From contig CAKTZI010000016.1 of NCBI GenBank assembly GCA_934635385.1, positions 12,841 to 76,840 of the forward strand: a DNA stretch of 64,000 nucleotides. Reading direction: 5' to 3'. The DNA comes from an uncultured Kiritimatiellota bacterium. Its GTDB lineage: Bacteria > Verrucomicrobiota > Kiritimatiellia > RFP12 > UBA1067. This document shows, piece by piece, positions 8,987 through 18,512 of this stretch (the stretch's first letter is position 1; every line of letters starts with the position of its first letter). A model generated the notes under the pieces. It was not told where the DNA came from and made no database searches. It worked only from the letters and a program-made list of their open reading frames with translations. Position numbers and translations under genes: made by a program.

Positions 8987-8995
8987 AGTATACCA
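8987..8995 (-). promoter_or_regulatory. Leaderless promoter of the XylR-like regulator
   Basis: On the minus strand TGGTATACT ends at 8987, seven bases before ATG 8979. The predicted start of transcription is at or one base from the A of the start codon. Confidence 0.6.
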
Positions 8996-9024
8996 AATGC
9001 CGGTGCCGAAGGAAATCGCCGCCA

Positions 9025-9054
9025 TTGACCTTTCGCGGGGCGTTCTGCTATAAT
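9025..9054 (+). promoter_or_regulatory. Promoter of eda-kdgK
   Basis: TTGACC (9025-9030), an 18-bp spacer and TGCTATAAT ending at 9054. ATG 9066 is 11 bases further, so the leader is about 5 bases with no ribosome site. It lies back-to-back with the regulator promoter, so a bound regulator would cover both. Confidence 0.7.
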
Positions 9055-9065
9055 CCGCAACCGCA

Positions 9066-9716
9066 ATGAAAGAGGAAATCGAGAAAGCCGTTGCGGAGAA
9101 CCGCATCGTCGCCATCATCCGGGGGTTTGCCCCGGACGTCTGCCTGCGTCTCGCCGAAGCCTATCGTCAGGGCGGCATTCGCCTCGTGGAGGTGACGTTC
9201 AACCAGAGGGACCCGGCCTCCTGGAAGGGCACGGCGGCGGCCATCCGCGCAATCCGCGAACGCTTTGCGGGCGAGATGCGCGTCGGCGCGGGCACGGTAC
9301 TCACGGTCGAGCAGCTGAAGATCTGCGAGGACGCGGGCGGCGAGTACATGATCACGCCGAACGTGAACCCGGCGCTGATCCGCGCGTGCGTCGCGGACGG
9401 CCTCGTCGCGATGCCGGGCGCGCTCACGCCGTCCGAGGCCGTCGCCGCCTGGGAGGCGGGCGCGAGCTTCGTGAAGGTCTTTCCGGCGGGCTCGCTCGGC
9501 CCCGGCTACGTGAAGGCCCTGCGCGCGCCGCTCGCGCACATCCCGATGCTCGCCGTCGGCGGCATCTCGCCCGAGAACGTCGCGGACTTCATGAAGGCCG
9601 GCTGCGTCGGCGCGGGCGTCGGTGGCAACCTCACGAACCGGGAGTGGATCGCGGCGGGCGCCTACGACAGGATCGCCGACGTGGCGAAGCGCCTTGTCGA
9701 AAACAGCCGCACCTGA
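9066..9716 (+). CDS. eda: KDPG/KHG aldolase
   Basis: 216 residues, normal length. It splits 2-keto-3-deoxy-6-phosphogluconate into pyruvate and glyceraldehyde 3-phosphate. The family residues are visible: Glu42 in LVEVTFN and the Schiff-base Lys137 in FVKVFPAGSLGP, with GAGTVLT (75-81) and AVGGISPENV for phosphate binding. It is followed 76 bases later by kdgK, so the pair makes a complete route from 2-keto-3-deoxygluconate to central metabolism, as needed after uronate breakdown. The divergent XylR-like gene is the likely regulator. Confidence 0.95.
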   Translation: MKEEIEKAVAENRIVAIIRGFAPDVCLRLAEAYRQGGIRLVEVTFNQRDPASWKGTAAAIRAIRERFAGEMRVGAGTVLTVEQLKICEDAGGEYMITPNVNPALIRACVADGLVAMPGALTPSEAVAAWEAGASFVKVFPAGSLGPGYVKALRAPLAHIPMLAVGGISPENVADFMKAGCVGAGVGGNLTNREWIAAGAYDRIADVAKRLVENSRT

Positions 9717-9792
9717 CAGGCCAACCCCGCAGGCGGAATCCGAGTTCTCCCCATTTCCAACCCTACAACCCCTAAACACAAAACACATTCCC

Positions 9793-10818
9793 ATGAAAGT
9801 CGTTACATTCGGTGAAATCATGATGCGCCTCAATCCCGAGGGCTACAACCGCTTCGTCCAGGCAGACCGCTTCGAGGCGTCCTACGCCGGCGGCGAGGCG
9901 AACGTCGCCGTCTCGCTCGCGAACTACGGGCTGGATGCCGCGTTCGTGACGAAGCTTCCCGACAATCCCCTTGGCGCGTGCGCGCGCAACGCGGTGCGGC
10001 ATTTCGGCGTCGCGACGGACGGCATCGTCTGGGGCGGGCCGCGCCTCGGCATCTACTTCGTGGAGAAGGGCGCCTCGCAGCGCGCGTCGAAGGTCGTCTA
10101 CGACCGCGCGGGCTCATCGATCGCGCTGGCGAAGCGCGGCGACTTCGACTGGGCGAAGATCCTGAAGGGCGCGAAGTGGTTTCACTTCACGGGCATCACC
10201 CCGGCCCTCGGCGGAGAGCTTCCCGCGATCTGCCTCGACGCGCTCAAGTTCTGCAAGGCGCACCGGATCACGGTCAGCTGCGACCTCAACTACCGGGGCA
10301 AGCTCTGGACGCGCGCGGAAGCCGGCGCGTGCATGGCGAAGCTCGTCCCCTACGTCGACGTCCTCGTCGCCAACGAGGCGGACGCGGCGGACGTCTTCGG
10401 CATCGTCGGCAAGGGCAGCGACGTCGAGTCGGGCAAGCTCGACAAGGCGGGCTACGTCTCGGTCGCCGAGCAGCTCGTGAAGCGCTTCGGCTGCAAGAAG
10501 GTCGCAATCACGCTCCGCACGTCGCTCTCGGCCTTCGATAACCTCTGGGCCGGCATGCTCTATGACGCGAAGACGAGGAAGGCCTGCTTCTCGACTGAAT
10601 ACAAGGTGCACATCGTTGACCGCGTGGGCGGCGGCGACAGCTTCGGCGGCGGGCTCATCTACGCGCTCGCGACCGGGCGGAAGGATCAGGCGGCGATCGA
10701 CTTCGCGGTGGCGGCGAGCTGCCTGAAGCACTCGATCGAGCATGACTTCAACCTCGTTTCGGTCGCCGAGGTCGAGGCGCTTGCGGCCGGCAACGGCACG
10801 GGCCGCGTTCAGCGCTGA
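9793..10818 (+). CDS. kdgK: 2-keto-3-deoxygluconate kinase, PfkB family
   Basis: 341 residues. A PfkB/ribokinase-fold sugar kinase: an early GGEANVAVSLANYG substrate motif (33-46) and the C-terminal anion-hole motif DRVGGGDSFGGG with catalytic Asp282. The FGEIMMRLNPEG opening is typical of KdgK. It phosphorylates 2-keto-3-deoxygluconate to KDPG, which the aldolase encoded just upstream cleaves. The 76-base gap is rich in A and C and shows no ribosome site before ATG 9793, so translation may start on an unstructured leader. Probably one operon with eda. Confidence 0.92.
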   Translation: MKVVTFGEIMMRLNPEGYNRFVQADRFEASYAGGEANVAVSLANYGLDAAFVTKLPDNPLGACARNAVRHFGVATDGIVWGGPRLGIYFVEKGASQRASKVVYDRAGSSIALAKRGDFDWAKILKGAKWFHFTGITPALGGELPAICLDALKFCKAHRITVSCDLNYRGKLWTRAEAGACMAKLVPYVDVLVANEADAADVFGIVGKGSDVESGKLDKAGYVSVAEQLVKRFGCKKVAITLRTSLSAFDNLWAGMLYDAKTRKACFSTEYKVHIVDRVGGGDSFGGGLIYALATGRKDQAAIDFAVAASCLKHSIEHDFNLVSVAEVEALAAGNGTGRVQR

Positions 10819-10847
10819 CCGCGCGTCCGGGGGCTCACGCGGATTTA

Positions 10848-10856
10848 TGCTATAAT
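10848..10856 (+). promoter_or_regulatory. Leaderless promoter of dnaX
   Basis: TGCTATAAT (10848-10856). Six bases separate it from ATG 10863, so transcription should start on the A of the start codon. No -35 box is seen. Confidence 0.65.
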
Positions 10857-10862
10857 TTGCGC

Positions 10863-12269
10863 ATGGCCGAGACCACGCATATCGCCCTGCCGCTGAAGTA
10901 CCGCCCGATGACGTTCGACGACGTCGTCGGGCAGGAGCATGTCGTGCGTACGCTGCGGCACGCGATCGAGGCGAACCGCATCGCGAACGCCTACCTGTTC
11001 ATCGGCCCGCGCGGCATCGGCAAGACGACGCTCTCGCGCATCTTCGCGAAGGCCCTGAACTGCCTCTCGCCGAACGGGGTCGAGCCCTGCGGCGCGTGCA
11101 CGAACTGCACGGAGATCGCCGCCGGGCGCTCAATCGACGTCACCGAGCTCGATGCGGCCTCGCACAACAAGGTGGAGGACGTGCGGCCCATCATCGAGCA
11201 GTGTCCGTTCAAGCCGACCGGCTCGAAGTTCAAGATCTACATCATCGACGAATGCCACATGCTCTCCGGCGCGGCGTGGAACGCGCTCCTGAAGACGCTG
11301 GAGGAGCCGCCGCCGCACGTGCGCTTCATCTTCGCGACGACGGAGGGCGACAAGGTCCTGCCGACGATCGTCTCGCGCTGCCAGCGCTTCGACCTGCGGC
11401 GCATCCAGACGCACGACATCGTCTCGCGCCTGAAGTACATCTGCGAGAAGGAGAAGATTTCGGCCGAGGAAGACGCGCTTCTCGCCATTGCGCGCGGCGC
11501 GGAGGGCGGCATGCGCGACGCGCTCTCGTCGCTCGACCAGCTCATCTCCTTCAAGGGCGACAAGATTACCGAAGAGGACGCGCTCGGCGTGTTCGGGCTC
11601 GTCAGCCGGGGCGCGCTGGAAAACCTCGCCGGCGCGATCCTGAAGGGCGACACGGCGGCGATTCTTGAGGCGATTGAGATGTTCGACTCCGCCGGCAAGA
11701 ACATGCGGCGGATTTCCGGTGAACTCCTGCAGCACTTCCGCAACCTCGTCGTCCTCCAGGCGCTCGGCCCGAAGTCCAAGTCGCTGGAGGCGACGCCCGA
11801 CCAGATCCGGATCCTGGAGGCCCAGGCGCAGGGGATCGATCCGGGGCGCGTCTTCCGGGTCTGCGACCAGCTTGCGGAAATGGAGGACAAGCTGCGCTAC
11901 GTGCTGTCGGTGCGGACGCTGATCGAGATGTCGCTCATCCGCGCCTCGCGCCTCGCGACGACGGCGACCATTGACGAGTTGCTGCGCGCGGTGAAGGGGA
12001 TGCGCGAGGGGCTGCCGGTGGCTGCCGCCGCGCCGACGGCTGCGCCCAAGGCCACCGCCGCGCCCGTTTCGGCACCCGCAGAAGCGCCAGTGGCCAAGCC
12101 CGTTCCGTCGAAGCCCGCGCCGCCTCCTGCATCGAAGCCCGCGCCCGTTGAGGCGGCACCGACACCGGCTTCGCGGCGGGAGGTCTTGGACGATCCGCGC
12201 TTGAACGACGACATCCTGGGGGAGTTCCCCGGCGCGACGATTGCGAACATTCGGGAGGCGAAGAAATGA
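10863..12269 (+). CDS. dnaX: DNA polymerase III subunit gamma/tau
   Basis: 468 residues. Walker A GPRGIGKT (48-55), a four-cysteine zinc site (Cys67, 76, 79, 82) and Walker B IIDECH (127-132) identify the clamp-loader ATPase. Sensor motifs FATTEGDKVLPTIVSRCQRFDLR follow. A Pro/Ala/Lys-rich linker fills about 382-440, then only ~28 residues remain, so the C-terminal polymerase-binding part of E. coli tau (643 residues) is missing. The ATG at 10863 is chosen over the TTG two codons upstream because it lies at the predicted transcription start. The stop overlaps the next gene by 4 bp. Confidence 0.95.
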   Translation: MAETTHIALPLKYRPMTFDDVVGQEHVVRTLRHAIEANRIANAYLFIGPRGIGKTTLSRIFAKALNCLSPNGVEPCGACTNCTEIAAGRSIDVTELDAASHNKVEDVRPIIEQCPFKPTGSKFKIYIIDECHMLSGAAWNALLKTLEEPPPHVRFIFATTEGDKVLPTIVSRCQRFDLRRIQTHDIVSRLKYICEKEKISAEEDALLAIARGAEGGMRDALSSLDQLISFKGDKITEEDALGVFGLVSRGALENLAGAILKGDTAAILEAIEMFDSAGKNMRRISGELLQHFRNLVVLQALGPKSKSLEATPDQIRILEAQAQGIDPGRVFRVCDQLAEMEDKLRYVLSVRTLIEMSLIRASRLATTATIDELLRAVKGMREGLPVAAAAPTAAPKATAAPVSAPAEAPVAKPVPSKPAPPPASKPAPVEAAPTPASRREVLDDPRLNDDILGEFPGATIANIREAKK

Positions 12270-12721
12270 CGACATGCGGTTGGTTGTGGATTTACGCCGG
12301 GTTGGCGCTGATGCTCTTGGAGCTTGTCGCGCCGGGTTTTGTTCTCTGCTTCTTCGGTCTTGCGGCCGTGACGGTCGGCGCGCTGCGGTTCGTGTGCGGC
12401 GAGGCGTTCGGCGCGACGGGACAGATGGCCGCGTTCTCGGTGCTGTCGATTCTCTACATCGTCCTGTTGCGGCGCGCCCTGAAGAAGGTTTTCGTCGGCG
12501 AGAAGGACGGCGGCGCGCGCGGACTGACGAACGATTACGTCGGGCGCGTCGGAAAGGTCACGGAGGCGATCGAGCCGCCGAAGACGGGACGCGTCCTCCT
12601 CGGCGACGCGGAGTGGACGGCGACGGCCGCGACGCCGATTCCGGCGGGCGCGGACGTCACGGTCGTCTCGCAGCAGAACCTCACGATGACGGTCGCGCCG
12701 CTGGACGGTCGGGTGGGCTGA
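12266..12721 (+). CDS. NfeD-like membrane protein
   Basis: 151 residues. Two or three hydrophobic helices fill residues 7-68 (WIYAGLALMLLELVAPGFVL, TGQMAAFSVLSILYIVLLRR). A C-terminal OB-fold-like domain of the NfeD type follows (VGRVGKVTEAI to VVSQQNLTMTV). NfeD proteins usually partner membrane SPFH or NfeD-protease proteins, but neither is encoded here. Instead the gene sits in an ATGA overlap with dnaX and two bases before polA, so it is translated with replication genes. Function is not predictable beyond the family. Confidence 0.8.
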   Translation: MTTCGWLWIYAGLALMLLELVAPGFVLCFFGLAAVTVGALRFVCGEAFGATGQMAAFSVLSILYIVLLRRALKKVFVGEKDGGARGLTNDYVGRVGKVTEAIEPPKTGRVLLGDAEWTATAATPIPAGADVTVVSQQNLTMTVAPLDGRVG

Positions 12722-12723
12722 AC

Positions 12724-15492
12724 ATGGACAAGCTCTTCATCATCGACCTGATGCCGTTTCTCTACCGGGGGCATTTCGTCTTCCTGCGCAATCCGCGCCT
12801 GACGGCGAGCGGCATCAACACGTCCGCGCTGCTCGGCCTCGCGAACGGCCTTCAGGCGATCCTCAAGAAGGAGCGTCCGACGCATGCGGTGCTGGCGATG
12901 GATCCGGGCGGCCCGACGTTCCGCCACCGCACTTACGCGCCCTACAAGGCCCAGCGCGAGAAGATGCCCGAAGACCTCGCCGCGTCCATTCCCTACGCTT
13001 TCGAGCTGGCCGAGGCCCTGAAGATCCCCGTCGTGCGCGTCGACGACTTCGAGGCGGACGACGTGATGGGCACGCTGGCCGTGAAGGGCGCGGCGGTGGG
13101 CTTTGACGTCTACATGGCGACGCCCGACAAGGACGCCGCGCAGCTCGTCCGCCCCGGCGTGCGGCTCTACCGTCCCGCGCGCGCCGGCGACGCGGCGGAG
13201 GTCTACGACGTGTCGGGCGTCTGCGGACGCTGGCATCTCGCGAGCCCCGCGCAGATGATCGACTACCTCGCGCTCGCGGGCGATTCGGCCGACAACATCC
13301 CCGGCATCCGTGGCGTCGGCGAGAAGACGGCGGCGGAGCTCCTTTCGCAGTATGGCTCGGTCGAGGGCATCCTCGAGAACCAGCCCCGGCTCAAGGGCAA
13401 GCTCGCGGAGAAGGTGTTCGCCGGACGCGAGGACGTGAAGATCTCGAAGTTTCTCGCGACGATCCGCACCGACGTGCCGATCGAGCCGGACTGGGACGCC
13501 TACCGCCTCGACGGCATCGACCGGGAAAAGCTCGCGAAGGTCTGCGCGAAGTTCGAGCTGAACCGCCTCGCGAAGGAGCTGCTGGGCGACAGCGCCGGAC
13601 GAGAGCGTCAAGAGGGTCAGGAGGGGCCTGAGGCCGGCCTCGCGTCGCCCGCGCCCCTCAAGTCCCTCACGTCGATCGCCTCGGTTCCCCACGACTACCG
13701 CTACGTCTCGACCGAAGCCGACGCGCAGGGCCTGCTCGACGAGCTGATGAAGGAAGCGCGCGTCGCGTTCGACACCGAGACGACGGCGCGCGAGCCGGGG
13801 ATGACCGCGACGGACGCGACGACGTGCCGCCTCATCGGCTTCTCGTTCGCGACGGCGAAGGGCAAGGCGTGGTACGTCGACGCCGGGCTCATCGACGTGT
13901 TCCGTCCGCTCTTCGCCGACCCGACGAAGATCCTCGTCGGCCACAACGTCAAGTTCGACCGCACCGTCCTGCACCGCTACGGCATCGGCTTCGGCACGAC
14001 GCCGCGCGACACGCTGCTGGAGCACTACTGCCTCGACGCGGCGGCGCGGCACGGCCTCAAAGACCTTTCGGAGCAGCTGCTCGGCTACCGCATGATCCGC
14101 TTCGAGGACGTCGCGGGTCCGCAGGAACGCCGCAAGCCGGAGCCGACGCTCGTCGGCAAGGACATCGCGTTGGTGACGGACTACGCGGCGGAAGACGCGG
14201 ACGTCACGCTGCAGCTCGACGACCTCCTGCGGGGACAGGCCCTCGCGCTGGAGCAGCGCGGCGTTGCCCCCGCTCCGCCCGTGCTGGAGACCGAAGAGGC
14301 CCTCGTCAAGGTGCTCTGCGAAATGGAGCGCGAGGGCGTGAAGATCGACACCGAGGCGCTGCGGGACTACGGGCGCGAACTCGACCGCGAGATCCTCGAC
14401 GACACGCAGAAGATCCGCCAGTACGCCGAGCCGGGCTTCAACCCCGACTCGCCGAAGCAGCTCGCGGCGCTGCTCTTCGACCGCCTGGGGCTGCCGGGCT
14501 CGAAGAAGACGTCGTCCGGCCAGTGGTCGACGGACGAGAAGGCCCTCTCGAAGATCGCCGACGCGCATCCGATCGTGCCGCTGATCTTCGAGTACCGCGC
14601 CTGCACGAAGCTGAAGTCGACCTACGTGGACAAGCTGCCGACGCTCATCGACGCGGAAGGGCGCGTGCACACGACGTTTGCGCAGGCGTTCACCGAGACG
14701 GGGCGTCTCTCGTCGTCCGACCCGAACCTGCAGAACATCCCGATCCGCACCGCGCGCGGCAAGCGCATCCGCCGGGCCTTCGTTGCGCGCGACGCGGGTC
14801 ACGTGCTGGTCTCGGCCGACTACTCGCAGATCGAGCTGCGCCTCATGGCGGCGCTTTCGGGCGACGCGGCGATGAAGGAGGCGTTTGCGCGCGGCGAGGA
14901 CATCCACCGCGACACGGCCGCGCGCGTCTACAACCTGATGCCGGCGTTCGTGACGGACGAGCAGCGCGCGAAGTGCAAGACGGTGAACTTCGGCATCATC
15001 TACGGCATTTCGCCGTTCGGCCTCTCGCAGCGCCTGAAGGTGCCGCGCAAGGAGGCGGCCGACCTCATCGAGACGTACTTCCGGCTCTATCCGAAGGTGA
15101 AGGACTTCATGAGCGCGGCGATCGAGCGGGCGCGCGCGACCGGCTACGCCGAGACGGTGCTGGGCCGCCGCCGCACCCTGCGCGACATCAACTCGCGCAA
15201 CGCGACGGCGCGGCAGGCGGCGGAGCGCGACGCGATCAACACGCCGATCCAGGGCAGCGCGGCGGATCTCATCAAGCTCGCGATGGTGAAGGTCGACCGC
15301 GCGCTCAAGGCCGAGCGCCTGCGGTCGAAGATGGTGCTTCAGATCCACGACGAGCTTGTCTTCGACTGCCCGAAGGACGAGGCCGCGCGCGTGAAGGAGA
15401 TCGTCCGCCGCGAAATGACGACGGCGCTCGACTTCGGCGTGCCGCTTGACGTCGGCCTTGGCGAAGGGGCGAACTGGCTTGATGCGCACTGA
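12724..15492 (+). CDS. polA: DNA polymerase I
   Basis: 922 residues with three intact parts. The 5' nuclease covers about 1-290 (DDFEADDVMG, GDSADNIPGIRGVGEKTA). The 3'-5' proofreading domain is about 320-510, with Exo I FDTET, Exo II GHNVKFD and Exo III YAAED all present. The polymerase follows, with motif A DYSQIELRLMA, motif B region KTVNFGIIYG and motif C IHDELVF. A Gln/Glu/Gly-rich linker lies near residue 300. All key carboxylates are present, so proofreading should work, unlike in Taq-type enzymes. ATG 12724 is 2 bases after the nfeD stop, which suggests translational coupling in the dnaX-nfeD-polA unit. Confidence 0.97.
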   Translation: MDKLFIIDLMPFLYRGHFVFLRNPRLTASGINTSALLGLANGLQAILKKERPTHAVLAMDPGGPTFRHRTYAPYKAQREKMPEDLAASIPYAFELAEALKIPVVRVDDFEADDVMGTLAVKGAAVGFDVYMATPDKDAAQLVRPGVRLYRPARAGDAAEVYDVSGVCGRWHLASPAQMIDYLALAGDSADNIPGIRGVGEKTAAELLSQYGSVEGILENQPRLKGKLAEKVFAGREDVKISKFLATIRTDVPIEPDWDAYRLDGIDREKLAKVCAKFELNRLAKELLGDSAGRERQEGQEGPEAGLASPAPLKSLTSIASVPHDYRYVSTEADAQGLLDELMKEARVAFDTETTAREPGMTATDATTCRLIGFSFATAKGKAWYVDAGLIDVFRPLFADPTKILVGHNVKFDRTVLHRYGIGFGTTPRDTLLEHYCLDAAARHGLKDLSEQLLGYRMIRFEDVAGPQERRKPEPTLVGKDIALVTDYAAEDADVTLQLDDLLRGQALALEQRGVAPAPPVLETEEALVKVLCEMEREGVKIDTEALRDYGRELDREILDDTQKIRQYAEPGFNPDSPKQLAALLFDRLGLPGSKKTSSGQWSTDEKALSKIADAHPIVPLIFEYRACTKLKSTYVDKLPTLIDAEGRVHTTFAQAFTETGRLSSSDPNLQNIPIRTARGKRIRRAFVARDAGHVLVSADYSQIELRLMAALSGDAAMKEAFARGEDIHRDTAARVYNLMPAFVTDEQRAKCKTVNFGIIYGISPFGLSQRLKVPRKEAADLIETYFRLYPKVKDFMSAAIERARATGYAETVLGRRRTLRDINSRNATARQAAERDAINTPIQGSAADLIKLAMVKVDRALKAERLRSKMVLQIHDELVFDCPKDEAARVKEIVRREMTTALDFGVPLDVGLGEGANWLDAH

Positions 15493-15531
15493 GGGGCGTT
15501 TGCGGGAAAAGAAGAAAATGAAAATACCCCC

Positions 15532-15561
15532 TTGTCAGAGGGGGGTGAATCATGATATACT
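15532..15561 (+). promoter_or_regulatory. Promoter of rpsL-rpsG
   Basis: TTGTCA (15532-15537), an 18-bp spacer and TGATATACT ending at 15561. The leader is about 33 bases with TAAGGA before ATG 15601. The -35 box lies inside a C5T/AG5 stem (15527-15544), which could also help end polA transcripts. Confidence 0.65.
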
Positions 15562-15600
15562 ATATCGAAATTGTTTTGGGAAAGTAAGGAAAACAACTAA

Positions 15601-15987
<387 letters not shown>

Positions 15988-15990
15988 GCC

Positions 15991-16500
15991 ATGAGCCGCA
16001 GAGGTAAAGTCATCGTCAAGCGCGTCGTCCTCGACCCGAAGTACAATTCGGATCTCGTCGCGCACATGATCCGCGTCATCATGAAGGACGGCAAGAAGAC
16101 CGTCGCCGAGAAGATCGTCTACGGCGCGATCGACAAGATCGCCGAGAAGATGAAGGAAGAGCCGGCCAAGTTCGTGAAGGACGAGAAGCCGGTGGAGTCC
16201 CCGCTCGAAGTCGTCCAGATCGCGATCGACAACATGAAGCCGCAGGTCGAGGTCAAGACCCGCCGCGTCGGCGGCACGACCTACCCGGTTCCGACCCCGA
16301 TCAAGGAGAACCGTCAGCTCTCGCTCGCCCTGCGCTGGACGACGCAGTATGCGTCGGCCCGCCACGGCATGGGCATGCCGGCTGCGGTCGCTGCCGAGAT
16401 TCTCGATGCGTTCGCCGGTCAGGGCAACGTCATCAAGAAGCGCGACGACGTTCACAAGATGGCCGCCGCCAACAAGGCGTTCGCGCATTACGCCTGGTAA
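15991..16500 (+). CDS. rpsG: 30S ribosomal protein S7
   Basis: 169 residues. S7 hallmarks are present: MSRRGKVIVKR, the KVGGxxYPVP-like motif as RRVGGTTYPVPTPI, and RWTTQYASAR near the mRNA exit channel. A Lys/Glu-rich insertion around residues 48-62 (EKMKEEPAKFVKDEKP) makes it slightly longer than most S7 (about 156). In most bacteria fusA and tuf follow, but here a strong terminator comes 32 bases after the stop and an unrelated gene next, so the str cluster is broken. Confidence 0.97.
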   Translation: MSRRGKVIVKRVVLDPKYNSDLVAHMIRVIMKDGKKTVAEKIVYGAIDKIAEKMKEEPAKFVKDEKPVESPLEVVQIAIDNMKPQVEVKTRRVGGTTYPVPTPIKENRQLSLALRWTTQYASARHGMGMPAAVAAEILDAFAGQGNVIKKRDDVHKMAAANKAFAHYAW

Positions 16501-16531
16501 CCCGAAAGATTCCGCTTTCCCAGACAAGACC

Positions 16532-16565
16532 AAAAGCGTCGCGGTTCGCCGCGGCGCTTTTGCAT
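16532..16565 (+). terminator. Rho-independent terminator of rpsL-rpsG
   Basis: A 13-bp stem (16532-16544 with 16549-16561, one G-T pair) with a TTCG tetraloop. The stem's own 3' side ends in TTTT. Confidence 0.85.
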
Positions 16566-16590
16566 TTGCGCCGAGATGAGATTGGCCGAT

Positions 16591-16620
16591 TTGCGCTTGC
16601 ACCGCCGTAAATGGTATAAT
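16591..16620 (+). promoter_or_regulatory. Leaderless promoter of the AAA/PD-(D/E)XK gene
   Basis: TTGCGC (16591-16596), an 18-bp spacer and TGGTATAAT ending at 16620. Six bases then ATG 16627, so transcription should start on the first base of the start codon. Confidence 0.7.
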
Positions 16621-16626
16621 GGCGGC

Positions 16627-18405
16627 ATGGAAAAGATGAAGCAGATCATGTACGGCGTGACGGACTTCGCGCTCATCCGCGCGGAGAACGGCTACTTCGT
16701 GGACCGCACCGCGCTCATCCGCGAGCTGGAGAAGACGCGCTACGCGATGTTCCTGCGGCCGCGCCGCTTCGGCAAGTCGCTCCTCTGCTCGATCCTCCAG
16801 TGCTACTACGACAGCGACTACGCCGGGCGATTCGAGGAGTTCTTCGGCGGGCTCGACATCGGGCGCGAGCCGACGGGCGAACAGGGGAAATACCTGTTCA
16901 TCGACTTCAACTTCACGGGGGTCGAGAAGCGGTTCGACCGCGTGCAGGACAGCTTCGACGAATACTGCTGCCTGCGGCTGGACAAGTTCGCCCGCGACCA
17001 TGCCGCCGTCTTGCCGCCCGGCGTCGCCGACCAGATCCTGTCGGCGCGGCACTGCCACGGCAAGCTCAACGCGCTCGGCATGCTGCTCAAGGGCTCGGGC
17101 CTCCGGCTCTACATCACGATCGACGAGTACGACAACTTCACAAACACGATCCTCGCCGAGTCGCGTGCGAACTACGAGGCCCTCTGCCACGGCGAGGGCT
17201 TCTTCAAGCAGTTCTTCAACGAGCTCAAGCTCGCGACGACCGGCACGGACGCGCCCGTCACGCGGCTCTTCGTGACGGGCGTCACGCCCGTCACGATGGA
17301 CGACGTGACGAGCGGCTTCAACATCGCGGCGAACGTCTCGATGGACCCCGCGTTTGCCGCGTTCACGGGCTTCACGCACGACGACCTCCGCGAGATGCTC
17401 GCCTACTACCGCGCCCACGCGGGCTTCGCGTTCGACGAGGAGGCCGTCTTCGAGACGATGCGCCGCTGGTACGACAGCTACCGCTTCGCGCCCGAGACGG
17501 GACCGGACGGGCGGGAGCCGCCGCGCGTCGCGAACCCGACGCTCGTCCTCTACTACATGCAGTACTTCCTGCGGAACCACAAGCCGAACCCCGCGCTTGT
17601 TGACCGCAACCTGCGGACGGACTACATGAAGATCCGCCACGTCATCACGGAGGGGCGGAAGATCAACGGCAACTTCCATCGGCTGGAGGACATCGTTGCG
17701 CGCCTCGGCGCGACGGCCACGCTGCAGGACTCCTTCCAGGCGAAGGAGCTGGGCGTCGCGGATAATTTCGTCTCGTTCCTCTTCTACAACGGGCTCGTCA
17801 CGGTGACGGGCGAGGACTTCGGGCAATCGACGCTCGGCATTCCGAACCTGACGGTCGGCGAGTTCCTGCACGACTTCGTGCCGAAGGCGTACCAGGACCT
17901 GAACGGCATCGACTCGCGCATCTTCGACATCGCGAACGGCATGGTGGATTTCGCACGGCGTGGAGACTGGCGTACGCCGATCGAAACGGCCTGCGGGGTT
18001 GTCTCGCGGTACTGGAAGGTGCGCGACGCGGCGGAGGGCGAGCGCGTCGTGCAGACCGCGCTCTGCTCGCTCCTCTACGTCGGGCACGGCCCGTACATCG
18101 TCCGCCACGAGCAGGAGTCGGCAGGCGGGTTCGTGGACATTGCCTTCGAGCCGCAGCTGAACCGCTGGCCCGAGATCGGCCACGCGGCGCTCGTGGAGCT
18201 GAAGTACCTGAAGGCGGCGGACGACGCCTCGCCCGCCGCGCTCGCGAAGATCCGAGACGCGGCGGCGGCGCAGCTCGCGCGCTACGCGGCCGACCACGAC
18301 CTCGCGCGGGCGTGGAACCTGCGCGAGAACGGCGGAACGGTGACGCTGCACCGCATCGCCGTCGTCTTCCACGGCGGCGACGTCGCCCTCTGCGAAGAGA
18401 TCTGA
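16627..18405 (+). CDS. AAA-ATPase-like protein with C-terminal PD-(D/E)XK nuclease-like domain (DUF1703 type)
   Basis: 592 residues. The N-terminal half is the AAA_ATPase_like family common in gut bacteria: MYGVTDFALIRAENGYFVDRT, then a P-loop variant RPRRFGKS (residues 42-49) and ITIDEYDNF as Walker B. The C-terminal part has the nuclease-like motif GGFVDIAFEP...VELKYLK with Asp, Glu and Lys correctly spaced. The family's role is not established; defence or mobile-element function has been suggested for relatives. The gene has its own leaderless promoter and stands between two terminator-bounded or separately promoted genes, so it is a single-gene unit. Its high GC matches the neighbours, so recent transfer is not evident. 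Confidence 0.85.
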   Translation: MEKMKQIMYGVTDFALIRAENGYFVDRTALIRELEKTRYAMFLRPRRFGKSLLCSILQCYYDSDYAGRFEEFFGGLDIGREPTGEQGKYLFIDFNFTGVEKRFDRVQDSFDEYCCLRLDKFARDHAAVLPPGVADQILSARHCHGKLNALGMLLKGSGLRLYITIDEYDNFTNTILAESRANYEALCHGEGFFKQFFNELKLATTGTDAPVTRLFVTGVTPVTMDDVTSGFNIAANVSMDPAFAAFTGFTHDDLREMLAYYRAHAGFAFDEEAVFETMRRWYDSYRFAPETGPDGREPPRVANPTLVLYYMQYFLRNHKPNPALVDRNLRTDYMKIRHVITEGRKINGNFHRLEDIVARLGATATLQDSFQAKELGVADNFVSFLFYNGLVTVTGEDFGQSTLGIPNLTVGEFLHDFVPKAYQDLNGIDSRIFDIANGMVDFARRGDWRTPIETACGVVSRYWKVRDAAEGERVVQTALCSLLYVGHGPYIVRHEQESAGGFVDIAFEPQLNRWPEIGHAALVELKYLKAADDASPAALAKIRDAAAAQLARYAADHDLARAWNLRENGGTVTLHRIAVVFHGGDVALCEEI

Positions 18406-18512
18406 GTCTGCCTTTTTAACGCGCAGAGATGAGATGCGCAGACTTTAGCGACCTAAGATATGCCATGTGTCGGCATGAAAGTCGCAGGTAACAGGATGGC
18501 GACGGGGATGCG

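Noticed and set aside
12535..15489. A 984-codon minus-strand frame opposite polA
   Set aside because: Antisense shadow of a complete DNA polymerase I with all motifs.
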